Program-made: the position numbers and the translations under genes
Assembly: GCA_963682055.1 (NCBI GenBank)
Contig: OY821750.1
Coordinates: 29,768,402 to 29,832,401, forward strand
Length of the DNA: 64,000 nt
Direction: 5' to 3'
Source: Primula veris
Taxonomy: Eukaryota; Streptophyta; Magnoliopsida; Ericales; Primulaceae
In this document: piece after piece, positions 21,332 to 32,200 of the stretch
Numbering within the stretch: position 1 is the stretch's first letter
How the letters are laid out: the number at the start of each line of letters is the position of its first letter
Notes under the pieces: model-generated
Databases searched by the model: none
What the model saw: the letters and a program-made list of their open reading frames with translations, nothing else
What the model was told of the DNA's origin: nothing

Positions 21332-21338
21332 TTTTATA
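21332..21338 (-). promoter_or_regulatory. TATA box of mini-gene H
   Basis: TATAAAA on the minus strand, 55 bp upstream of ATG 21277, just as in paralogue G. Confidence 0.6.
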
Positions 21339-21558
21339 ATAAGGAGATTTTTAGAAAGGTCAAGGGTTGCCTCGAAGAAAGATACCAAGGGTCTTATCAA
21401 AATCAAATAGCAAATTTGCAAGTTCCCAAGACAGTAAATGGGTCCCAATGAGCATTTATAAATAGGGGCATTTGCCGAATGAAACATAGGGAACAGCTAA
21501 ACCAAAGTAATCTCTTCGACAGACCAATCATGACTCCCTCGACGTGGAAACCACACCG

Positions 21559-21575
21559 AGGAAGTCAGGGAGCAC
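21559..21575 (+). promoter_or_regulatory. Polypurine tract of the Tat element
   Basis: GAGGAAGTCAGGGAGCA lies just before the 3' LTR and would prime plus-strand DNA synthesis. It is interrupted by pyrimidines, so the exact primer is uncertain. Confidence 0.4.
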
Positions 21576-21576
21576 T

Positions 21577-22106
21577 TGATAGAACATAAAAATTAGACCC
21601 GAATATTCTATTCGGGTCTTAATCAGCCCATATATCATAACTGGGTATCCAACACTTAATGGGTTATCACCCCTTTACAAAAAGCCCAAGGCCACTTAAC
21701 TATGGACCCATATCTGAAAAATCCCATGAGATGGAGACATTTGTCAACATCCTAGTAGGCATAATAGCCTATAAATAGCCAAGTATCCCCCAAGAAAGGG
21801 ACCAGAAAAATCTATCCAAAAAATATAGAGAGAAGTAGAGAAAAGAGATAAATTATTTAAAAGCTTGTCACATCAAGACATAAACCGAGCAGAGAAAGAA
21901 CCGAGTACCGAAGAAGAAGGTGAAAGATCAAGATGAGAGATCAAATAGTTAAGTCGAGCATGATTGTTACAAGTAAATTGTAATCCGATCAACGGCGATT
22001 GCCGAATAATAATAAAGATCCCGAAGTGTTCACCGTTTATTATATATTTAATATTATATCATTGTTGAAAAATCTAACGCCACCGCCCAAAGTTATAGTT
22101 TTATCA
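21577..22106 (+). repeat. 3' LTR of the Tat element
   Basis: A direct repeat of 5058-5589, 530 bp long, followed by the target duplication CAGAG at 22107-22111. Most differences cluster in a short block around 21846-21866; the remainder are scattered. The TATA box is at 21770-21777. Confidence 0.95.
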
Positions 22107-22111
22107 CAGAG

Positions 22112-22855
22112 TTAGTTTCTTCTTTTGTATGGCTCAATTAATAAATAATTATTTGTATGGTTTTGCTATCATGGGTCTCGGGTCATATGTTAAGATCTAA
22201 ACAGATAAGTTAATAAATGTCTTGTACCTATTAGATACGCTCATATTAATTTATTTTGAAAATATACTTGTCTTAATAAGTATTACATTAAATATGGGTC
22301 CAAATCTATATTTCTAATTTAACGTGACCAATTAATATCCATCATGGTAAAATTGAGTACCAAGTAATTTTATCATTTTATTATAATAACTCAACTCAAG
22401 TTAAATAAATCTGACCAATTTAATCATTTTTTTTTTCAAAAATACACATACACCTTTATATTAATTACAATAATACCATACTCCCATAAAAATATAAAAG
22501 TAAAAACTAATAAAACTATTTATCCATTTTTAACAACCAAACATTCTTTTAAATCTTAAACTATGTTTTTTTTGTATTATCCACATATTTATATCATAAA
22601 TATACATATTTTATATATTTTTATTTCATTACGCGCCGCACGCGCAACGCATGAGGCACGATTACTAAAAATATTTGAACATATACTGGACAACACTACT
22701 GTTACACCAGACATGCACATACAGACTAAATGCCCGATTGGTCCAATTGTAATTTTCAAATTATTTTTTCCAACCAATTTTTGTTATAAACAAAAAACTC
22801 ATCAAACCCATATTCTTTATTTTTGTATTTATTTCTTCTTTTCAGAAATTATTAT
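22112..22855. other. AT-rich spacer, no gene seen
   Basis: Strongly AT-rich DNA with short homopolymer runs. The open frame around 22563-22868 is low-complexity I/F/Y-rich text without domain signs, so I do not call it a gene. Confidence 0.6.
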
Positions 22856-22879
22856 TATAGAACCTTAGTTGAGACTAAA

Positions 22880-23945
22880 ATTTACAACACAATAAAATCC
22901 TAAATATAATATTATAGAACCCTAGTTGATACTACCCTAAATTTAAAAATTAATTAAAAATATTTAAATTTTTTAATGATTTTAATATATTTTATTTGAC
23001 GGAACATTCAACAAAATAAAATTCAAATATAATATTATAGAACTCTAGTTGAGACCACCATAAAGTTAAATATTAATTAAAAATATTTAAAATTTTAATG
23101 ATTTTAAAATATTTTATTTGACGGAACATTCAACAAAATAAAAACTCAAATATAATATTATAGAACACTAGTTGAGATTACGCTAAAGTTAAATATTAAT
23201 TAAAAATATTAATAAAAGTTAATGATATGTTTTTAGATATAGGGCCGGATAGGAGACTCTTAAATTTCAGGTTGAAAAAGAAATTTTAAATTTACATTGA
23301 GCACCGGTGTGCTGAGAGTCTGGTGAGCCTATCTGACGCATTAGTACTATCTAACGCATTAGTATTATTGAAATAGATAAGGCTAACTACTATCTGTTAT
23401 ATACTCTCCTAATAATTTGTTTTGGAAATATACTAGTCTATTAATAAGTATTTTTAATGCAATACTTATTAAGACTAATGTATTTCCAAAATAAATTATT
23501 AAGAGAGTATCCAACAGAGAGCAATTAGCCTTTTGTATTTCAATAATGCTAATGAGCCAGTTCAGTTAGACTCTCAACACACCAATAATTAATGTAAATT
23601 TAGAATTTCATTTTCATTCTCAAATTTAAAAGTCTGCTATCCGACCATATATTAAATATTTTTAATTAATATTTAACTATAACGTAGTCTCAAATAGTGT
23701 TCTATAATATTATATTTGAGTTTTTATTTTGTTAAATCGTCAAATAAAATATATTAAAATTATTTTAAAAAATAAATATTTAAGTTTAGGCTAGTCTCAA
23801 ATAGGTCTTTATAAATATTATATTTGAGCTTTTATTTTTATTTTGATTGGGGTATAAAAAGAATTTTAAAAATTAAATGAAGAAATATCTGGCAATTAGT
23901 CTGATTGAGCAGTCTGGCTCTATAGCGTTACTGTATCTATTTAGA
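22880..23945. mobile_element. 1-kb foldback element (repeat family FB)
   Basis: Two long imperfect arms (about 22880-23440 and 23462-23945) are reverse complements around a centre near 23452, where AATAAGTATT meets AATACTTATT. The left arm holds three tandem copies of a roughly 115-bp block with the core CTCAAATATAATATTATAGA. The right arm ends ...CTATAGCGTTACTGTAT. Single arms of the same family lie at 40500-40930 and 57889-58222. There is no coding capacity. A transcript would form a long hairpin suited to small-RNA production (inference). Confidence 0.75.
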
Positions 23946-24094
23946 CCTTAAAATATGCAAAACCGTTAGTAAAACAAAAACTAGTAATAGTTTGGGCAAA
24001 AAAATACCCAACCCGACTCAACCAGAATTATTATGCACTTTTAACCGATCCCTAACAGGCCGGGTTCAAACCCGTTGTTTTTCTATCCCTAGAG

Positions 24095-24470
24095 GTAGGG
24101 GAGGATCCAGAATAATTTATGGGGGTGACAAAATTTACATAAACTAATAGATCATAGATTAATTGAAATGAAAAAATGTTGGGGGTGCCAAATCATCATT
24201 TTAAACATATTTTAGTGAAAATACATGGTTAAAAGTTTTAAAAATCGTAATTTTCTGCAGAATGGCGTTGTTCATGATGGTATGTATGTGCATGGGCGAA
24301 GCCAGAAACCTTAGACGGGGAGTGCCGAAATTACATAGAAACTAATAATCAGTGAGATAATAAATTATGTGGGGTGCCAAATTGTTATTTCTAACAAACT
24401 CTAGTAAAAACACATGGTAAAAATTGAATTTTTTAATAAATTTTGGAATTATATATGGGGGTGTCATGAT
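24095..24470. repeat. Diverged tandem duplication with GGGGGTG-CAAA motifs
   Basis: Two related blocks (about 24115-24240 and 24310-24470) repeat the order GGGGTG(A/C)CAAA, ACATA(A/G)AAACTAATA, GGGGTGCCAAAT and ACATGGTAAAA. It looks like the end of an unclassified transposon. No coding frame is seen. Confidence 0.5.
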
Positions 24471-24729
24471 CCCCGATGGTCTGCATTTAGCTTCCGTCTG
24501 TGTACCTAAGTTCCCCCGCCTAAAGGGATGGAAAATTAAGCATGCAACTCCCACATCCGGTGACAAGTTCGATAAGTCCTTTCACCATGGTGGAGAGGCA
24601 TATCGTTCTTTTGCTATATATGGTAAAGACATACACAAAGTAAGGTGGGAGAACGAAATATCTCTCGAGAAAAAGGGAAGCAACTGGAGAAGCCTACCTG
24701 TAAGCGAAGAATCCTTCTTCGGGAACTAG
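24471..24729 (+). pseudogene. Unrecognised exon-like fragment
   Basis: The frame after ATG 24471 has ordinary protein composition, unlike its AT-rich surroundings: FPRLKGWKIKHATPTSGDKF, GGEAYRSFAIYGKDIHKVRW, SNWRSLPVSEESFFGN. The GW...G-DK...YRS spacing weakly recalls methyl-CpG-binding-type domains, but this is not enough to name it. It sits 35 bp before a helicase fragment and may be a captured or relic exon. Confidence 0.3.
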
Positions 24730-24756
24730 CCAAATGCCTACAGTCAATGTCATTAA

Positions 24757-24906
<150 letters not shown>

Positions 24907-25188
24907 GGATAAAAAAATACTAGCCAAATGCCGATTTCTCAAACTCTAGCAAAGAATCTTGTAGGCGGGACTTTGTCCATGAGGGTTACAAAATCAAAGC
25001 CTTGTGACATTGTTTTTTTTTTTTGGGTTATGATAAATTATCTGATATTACGTCTCAAATATTTGTGACATTGTTCTTCAGAGAGTACGAAATCAAAGCC
25101 TTACAGCATGTAATTGGTACTACCGCAAAACAACTAACAACAATAAACTGGAAAACATGTGTTGTAGAAAATTAAGGGGTACTTCCGA

Positions 25189-25386
25189 TTACGGGGATAC
25201 TATAAAAAGGTAAATAACAACAGCCGCCATAATAGCAGCAAACAGCAACTAAAGCGAGAGCGAGGGTGGGCCCACTGGTCCCATTCCCAATGGCATAAAC
25301 ACCGGAAGAAGCACAAACACAATAAAAAGCATCCAAAAGCCGGTTCCCCATCCAGCGTACTCTTGTTTGGCCTCACAGAACCCCAT
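25189..25386 (-). pseudogene. Small two-helix membrane protein gene with in-frame TAG
   Basis: On the minus strand ATG 25386 opens a 45-codon frame (MGFCEAKQEYAGWGTGFWML..., then FVLLPVFMPLGMGPVGPP) ending in TAG at 25249. The same frame continues for 19 more codons with a second hydrophobic stretch (LLFAAIMAAVVIYLF) to TAA at 25189. The soluble Cys/Lys N-terminus, the membrane helix at about residues 13-32, the GP-GPP turn and the second helix look like a real small membrane protein. The TAG would then be a nonsense mutation, or the short form may be made. I do not recognise the family with certainty. The local base composition is much richer in GC than the flanks, which supports past coding use. 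Confidence 0.5.
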
Positions 25387-26543
25387 TATATTGCAGTTAG
25401 TTGGAGAAATTAAATAAACTAACTTCTCTCAAGTGTAATTATCAGGATAAATAAACCGTTATTTGACAATGATCCCTCATATGGAGTATCTCTCATGATA
25501 AGTACGATCATTCAACCAACATATTGAGTATCCCATTTAACTTCCAGCTCCTGATACTTCTAATAATTTGCATCTCCCGTTAGATATAGATTATCCCGAC
25601 TCATCTAATTTCCTAACTCCCGAGATTATATATTCATACAATACAAATAACTAAAACTTAGACTCACATATTGAGTATCGAATCTTAAAACCATTCAGTT
25701 CGACCTAATGTATAAGAAAAGTTGAATTCATGGCATTCATCATCAACATTGGCTTGAAATAAAAAATTAAGGCAGGTTGATCAATCAGCATTAATTTTTC
25801 TTGGTCCTTTAGCAATCTGCGAAGAGATGGTTAATTTTTGGTAAATCGGTCAAAATTCGAAAAAATAGACTGGTTAATCGATCAACCTAGCCCTAGATGT
25901 AGGCACATGTATGCTGAGACCGAGAAGCAATGGAACCAAACATGATATTTTCGTTGTAGTATATGTTGAGAGCACGCAAGAAAGCAAGAAATGTTCATGT
26001 TTGGAAAAATGATAAAACTGATTAATCCTACAACTTTTATCGTTCATGTAGCATTAATTAAAGGAAGCCATAGGCTCATATCTTGTAAAGTGCATGTATG
26101 ATCATAATTTACAGAAAGAGCAAAGTATATGGTGGCTATTCGAAGTTTCACCCTGCGGTTTAAGGATAAACAACTAATTAAGCTTTTTAAATCAAATATA
26201 TTTACTTTCTATATAAGTTAAACATGTCTTCAAGTGTCTCTTTTGTCATTTGTAATACTAATGAGTTGTTTGCAGAATAGATAACTTGAGTACACTGCTT
26301 GAGTTTTACTAAATTCTCATGGTAACTTGATTAGCGTTCATTTTTCAAAAATGTCATGATTTTCATAGAAATATGAGCCCCCGTGTTAGAAAAGTAATAG
26401 CAGTTAACTACCTTATGTCTCAAAGTAAGTCGCGGCTTTCGCAAAAAGAATCCTATTATATTTGCCTTTGTTCACTATGCATCCTTATCATATTACCCTA
26501 GAATGCAACTTCCGTTACGTTCACTATGCATACTTTATCACTA
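25387..26543. other. Intergenic, no gene seen
   Basis: AT-rich sequence without supported coding frames. A short phrase, GTTCACTATGCATCCTT or a close form, recurs at about 26468, 26518 and 27378, showing small local duplications. Confidence 0.55.
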
Positions 26544-26705
26544 GGAGGGGCGGAGCTAAGGGGCTGGCAGGGGCTAAACCCCCCATATTTTCGAAAAACA
26601 ATTTTTTACGGTGCTATTTTTTTTTATGAAAAATAGTTGTTTAGCCCCCCATGATCAAAATTTTAAATTCAGCCCACTCATATACTGATTGTGGCTCCAC
26701 CACTG
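26544..26705. mobile_element. Short MITE with GGGGCGGAGCTA ends
   Basis: A 162-bp insertion flanked by the direct repeat ATCACTA (26537-26543 and 26706-26712). The ends are inverted and imperfect: GGAGGGGCGGAGCTA on the left against CAGTGGTGGAGCCA (reverse complement) on the right. The interior contains facing runs (GGGGCTAAACCCCCC, TAGCCCCCC). The 7-8 bp duplication hints at a hAT-type origin. Confidence 0.5.
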
Positions 26706-27045
26706 ATCACTATTGAAATCCGATGGGGGTCTGAACAGTGGTGCACCCTATCATAGAATTAAAACCTTAAAAACAAAATAATTTGCTTTAAGAAAATCAA
26801 ATATGAAAATAGTTATACGTAAAGGATTGAATGTTTCATAAATTTCAAACTCGTAAATGGCACAAAGACTAATTTCTGCATTAAAAAAAAATCATATATA
26901 TATAGAGAGAGAACAAAAAAAATAAGAGGCAGAGAAGCGAATAATAAGTGCGAGTAGTTAATATTATTTGTAACCATGAATGGAGTAGTTTTTTTTTTTT
27001 TCGAAATAGTTTAGATAATGATAAACCTAGTTTAGAAAACCAATA

Positions 27046-27280
27046 CTCCATCCGTTCCTAATTAATTGTTCATTACGAAACTACGTGCAATTTTGACCGA
27101 TCAATAACTTGTATCAAAATTGTCGGAATGAAAATTTTCAAAAGTTAATCATATAGTTCAAACATTAAATTATATGATTTAGTTTTAAAAAATTTTATTT
27201 CGACAATTTTAATACATGTTATAAATCGATTAAAATTACACGTAATTTCGTAGAAGACAATTAATTGGGAACGGATGAAG
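27046..27280. mobile_element. Stowaway-type MITE 1
   Basis: The terminal inverted repeats begin CTCCATCCGTTCCTAATTAA and CTTCATCCGTTCCCAATTAA (reverse strand). They are flanked by TA on both sides (27044-27045 and 27281-27282). The element is 235 bp long and nearly self-complementary over its length. These are the known marks of Stowaway (Tc1/mariner-derived) MITEs. Confidence 0.85.
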
Positions 27281-27282
27281 TA

Positions 27283-28090
27283 TTTGTGAATTTGAATGAG
27301 TTGTTGGGTCAACTTTTCACTTTGCATATATTATATTAATAGTATAAATAAATATTAACCTAAATGCAACTTCAAATAAGTTCACTATGCATCCTTTATC
27401 ATATCAAAGGTAGAATAAGCGTGCACACGTATTGATTGTGTAGTTGTGTTGCATTAGAATTGAGAATGATGATCCATGACAAAGTGTCATGCACATTCAA
27501 GTGTTATTGAGAATATATATTTTTCCGCCACTCTGGTCCCTTTTGATGGATACATTTTTTTTTATGCCTAGCCGTAAACCCGGTAAATATATAAATATTA
27601 CTATGTAAAATTGTCTATATATACTTCGCGGTAATACGAGTAATTAAAAAAAAAATTCAATGCGATTACGGTACGTTATTTTAGAGTAACACTACCGTAA
27701 ACCCGGTAAATGTGTGTCAACCCACTAAAAACTCAACACCCGTTAATGAAACCAAAATAACTACTACTCTAAAGTTAATTTAAAATTAAAACAGAAATAT
27801 ATCTATTGGTTGACACATCCTAAATTATAGTGCACCATATAAACAAAAAAATAAAAATCAAATTTATCAATCGTACTGAAAAAGCATCGGATATATTTCA
27901 AGTACGTTACGCAAAAGATAAAAATCAAATTTATCAGCCGTACCGAAAAAGTATCGAATATGTAATCGTGTAACTTTTTTTACTTATATTTTTTTTTATA
28001 GTTTTTATTGACCATTAGATTTGATTATTTTTTTATTCAATAACCTACAAAAATTAGGTCAGCAAAAATATCCTATTTTGAGTATATGCG
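27283..28090. other. AT-rich intergenic, no gene seen
   Basis: No coding frame is supported. A segment with CGTAAACCCGGTAAATAT occurs at about 27572 and again near 27700, and AAAAATCAAATTTATCA twice near 27855 and 27920, indicating small duplications. Confidence 0.55.
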
Positions 28091-28092
28091 TT

Positions 28093-28274
28093 AAGGGTGG
28101 GTAAAAAATCCATAAACTCAACGCGTAATTCAATCCGTACGGATTGGGACGGGTTGAGTGTTCAAAAAAAATATCAATCCGACCCGATTCAATCCGTTAT
28201 ATATTTTGCGGGTTGGGTTAGGGTTGGGGTTTTCAAACCGCGGGTTAATCCGCTCCAACCCGTTTCAACCCGTA

Positions 28275-28305
<31 letters not shown>

Positions 28306-28672
28306 GTATTTTAAGATACCAACTTTCCATCCTTGTTACATTTTAGTTTTGTTTCTTGTTTGCGAATGTTGTAAACGTATTTTGATTGATTTTAATTGGT
28401 ATTTTTATTTGAAAATTTCAATTTATTTTAAAATTTAGGTTAATTATGCAAAATATGAAAAATAAAATATCAAAATGAAAATTTAAGAATCATTCTAAAC
28501 TCAATCCGTAATTTATTTTGCAGGTTGGGTTGGGTTGGATTGGATTGAGGTTTTAATTGTAACGGGTTGGGTTGAGTTGATATTTAAATTTTACAAAACC
28601 GTCTCAATCCGTCCCATCATTTATTTTACGGATTGAGTTATAATCGAGATCAATCCGGGTCCGTGTCCATCC
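28093..28672. mobile_element. hAT-like non-autonomous element with AACCCG/CAATCCG repeats
   Basis: A stretch dense in short subterminal motifs (AATCCG, AACCCG, GGGTTGGG) on both strands, with a TA microsatellite inside (about 28277-28302). Similar motif-rich non-coding elements are common among plant hAT derivatives. The ends and target duplication could not be fixed, so the boundaries are approximate. Confidence 0.4.
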
Positions 28673-29250
28673 ATATGTGCACATGCAATACAGTCTCTTT
28701 CAATCTTTTTCAATCTCTTTCGCAGAAACACCTCACCACCATTCCACTCACGGGAAAAGAAAGCCAAAAAAGGCCAAACAGAACAATAAAGGCCCATGTG
28801 CAAAGTCACTTGCTTTTTACTAATATTATACAGATTAAAGAAAATGTGTATGAAGACAAGTAGATAACAATTTATAATTTTATACAGCCATAATGATGAT
28901 ACCAACTCCATCTACAAAAATAGAATGTTAGTCAATGTGCAAATCCATCACTTCCAATCAAATCTTGTTTAGTAGCTCTCAATCAAGATAAACAGATTCT
29001 ATCAACACACAGTAACAACCAATCAAAACTAACATTTCATATAACCAATTAAAAAATCAATTTCCAATGTCAATAATCTTGTTACAAACACCTAATAAAT
29101 ACAGGAAAGAGATATCACCTCTTTATATATAAAATCAAGAGAGGAAAAATAAGCAACAAAAAAATATAGCCCCGTGTGTTGTTAGCTCACCAAAATAAAC
29201 CCATCTCTACAATTGAATTAACAATAATGATTTTTTTTTTTAAATACCGA
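28673..29250. other. 3' flank of the PERK gene
   Basis: AT-rich DNA without coding signs. It includes the 3' UTR of the minus-strand PERK gene immediately below 29251. No unique poly(A) signal could be chosen. Confidence 0.5.
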
Positions 29251-32200
29251 TCAGGAGCTCCCGCTAAAGCCTTGACTATCCTTATTCACTTTTCCCAATT
29301 CCATTTCTCGAGTATGTTGGGCTTCGCTACTCGAGCCAGATGGGTTTAAACCATATTCACTGGTGACCCCACTATATCCACTGCTCAACTCCGTGGACCC
29401 TAACGCCATTTTTCTGAATTTTTTCATATCATCTTGGTATTTGGTTTCGTCATAATCGGTGCTTCCTTGAGAACTATAGACAGTGCTATGTCCGGGGGCG
29501 ATACCTTCGTTAAGATCAGATAAAGATACATCTCCCTCTAACGCCCGTACTACCTATCAAAAATTTATACCCTTCTTGTTTAGACATGAATTAATTAGGG
29601 AAAAAAACTATTTGATAACGAAATCATTAAAGCGAAAAAAAAATACTAATTTCAAAATTACTTAACCGACAAGAACCAAGTCAAAAAAGAAAGAAAAAAT
29701 TTAGGAATTTTTTATAACAATGTTACTCATGAGATGGTCTTTCATGAAATGCCAAGATTGGACGTATCACACCTCTTAGGTTCCCGTTTCCTCTTCTTTT
29801 TGAGCTGGTTAGGTGATAGTATATGATATGTATTGAAAGTTTTGAAAGCACGATCATTTTCATGTATTTGTCTTCATGTGAAATTGATTTTTGAGACCAA
29901 AAGGAAATGGGCTGACATTTCCCAAAAGTTAAAGATCAAAATTATCATAATATATTATTAACAAACATAGTTTATGACATAAAAACACCAAAAACCACAT
30001 CACAAGAAGGTGTAAGCACTATTAAGCAGGACAATGGGCAGCTTGCTTTGTTAATTAGTAAATGTGCAAAAAATAAAGTTTTAATAGAGCGAAAATATAC
30101 CTGGCTCATTCGTGGCCGACGCCGTGCTGAATGTCGGACACAAGAAGCAGCACAAGCAACCATGCGAGCCATCTCATTATGATTGTAATCCCTTTGTATC
30201 CGTGGATCAACAAGGGTATCAAAGTTCCCATCTTCTAAAGCTCGTGTGAGCAAAGGCCTTGCCTAAAATAGTAATAAAAAAATATATAAAAGCAATTACA
30301 AAACAATAAAATAATGTGTTTTTCATCAGGATGGAAAAAATATCTCAAAAACAAACCATATAAACAAGCTCAAGATAAAGAAAAACATTCACAACCATAA
30401 TAATTATGACTGTAATCGCTTTGTAACCGTGGATCAACAATGGTATCAAAGTTCCCATCTTATAAAGGTCGTGTGAGCAAAGGTATCACTTAAAAAAGTA
30501 ACTAATATATATAAACACTCGTATACATATATAAGCCATAACGAAACAGCATAATGACGGTGTGTTTTTAATCAGGACCACAAAATAAGCCATTTAAGGA
30601 AGCTCAAGATAAAGAAAGCATTCACAACCTGAAACATGTTCTGATAAAAAAAAAACATAGAAAGCGTTTAATTGTTTTGAAAATTTATTTTTAAATAAAA
30701 GTGCTCACCCAGTCCACCAAGCTATCATCCATGTAAGTTTGATTTGAGTCAACCGGTCGGCGCCCGGTGATCAATTCCAAGAGCATTACTCCATACGAGA
30801 AAACATCCGATTTGTCCGTGAGTTTCCCAGAAGCAGCATATTCAGGAGCAAGGTATCTGAAAAATCAAAAACATTAATTGACTGGTCCATGATATTTAAT
30901 AGGGGTTTGACAAAGTAGTTCAAACAAATTAATATTACGAATGGAACTGTCAACCAAACTTTTTCTTATGACAACTATTGAAGCTTGGGTCTTCAAATCT
31001 AAATGCCGAACTTAGATTTCTAGGCACTGGCCATAGTTAAAGTAAGTGAGCAAGAATATTAAATATTAGATTAGTTATAGTTCTTACCCAAAAGTTCCCA
31101 TAACTCGAGTTGAAACATGAGTGTTGACATCAGAAGCAATCTTGGCAAGTCCAAAATCTGCAACCTGAGAAGGAAGAAAAAAAAAGTATAATGATTAGTT
31201 TAAAAAAACATTGGAAATATTAGTTTATTGAGTTTCATAAAGTAATTCTTCTAAAAACAAGTAATGTTCACATATCAATCCCCAATGTATCAACCACAAA
31301 AGGCAGTAATAATTACTCAGAAAGTAAAACAGTGCCTAAATTAAATATTTCAAGCAAAGAATTTCTACCTTTGCCTCAAAGTTAAAATCCATAAGTATGT
31401 TGGCTGCTTTGATATCGCGATGTATGATCTTAGGATGGCCTGCATACACAGTACATCTTCATATAAGAAAACTCAGAAACTGTGTTATGTAAATCGAGTA
31501 TACGACTAAAGAGGACTTACAGTCCTCATGCAGATATGCAAGTCCCTTTGCAGACCCAAGAGCAATTCTTAGTCTTGTGCTCCACTCCATCGGAGGTCTT
31601 CCTTTCCCTGAAATATTTCAATTATATTAAAAATCCGTTCTTTCAGAATGATTTTCAATTATATTAAAAATCCGTTCTTTCAGAATGATTGTCAACACCA
31701 GCATGCAGTATTTCAATAAGCTAACATACGATACATTTTGTTCAAGAGCATTGGATCAACAAAGATGCTCTCAAGATTTGGGGTAAATCATGTAATCTAC
31801 CTACCCTTGGTGCTGTTTATATGTCCCCCGTGTGTTCAACTTTTAGAAGATTTTAGGCTTATTAGTCATTCTCTATTAGAAACCTAGCTATCTCCTATAA
31901 ACAACATGCTATGAAGGGCTTGATTTTTTGCAGTTTTTAGGCAGTTGAACTGGATACCGAGGTTTAGAAAATTCAGAGCTCATCCATCCAGCTTTGAGCA
32001 TTTAGCTTAAAGAGAAACAAAAAATCAGAAAAAAGTGCAGCTCTTAAGCTGGTCACCCAAACGCAACCCCAGATTCTAAGCAAAATAATAAGAAAGCTGA
32101 GTGTTACAAGGCCAAGAAAGTGAAAGGAACTGACCATGTAAGTGGAACTCCAAGGTGTTATTTGTCACAAACTCGTAAACAAGCAGCCTCTGTGATCCAG

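Larger units (their letters stand above)
5053..22111 (+). mobile_element. Ty3/gypsy LTR retrotransposon, Tat lineage, full length
   Basis: A complete element of about 17 kb. The LTRs (5058-5589 and 21577-22106) begin TGATAGAA and end GGTTTTATCA or AGTTTTATCA. Both sides carry the same 5-bp target duplication CAGAG (5053-5057 and 22107-22111). The internal order is primer site, gag, protease, RT, RNase H, a second archaeal-type RNase H, integrase, then about 10 kb that pol does not use. The second RNase H between RT-RH and integrase, and the long 3' region with antisense genes, are known marks of the Tat group (relatives of Ogre, Retand and Grande). By eye the LTRs differ at about 19 substitutions and two 1-bp indels, so the insertion is moderately young. 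The gag-pol frames are broken, so the copy is not autonomous. Confidence 0.93.

Noticed and set aside
22563..22868. 101-codon frame
   Set aside because: I/F/Y-rich text from AT-rich DNA, no conserved pattern and no gene context.
24242..24470. Possible Helitron end near the duplicated block
   Set aside because: No CTRRT end with a preceding hairpin could be identified by eye.
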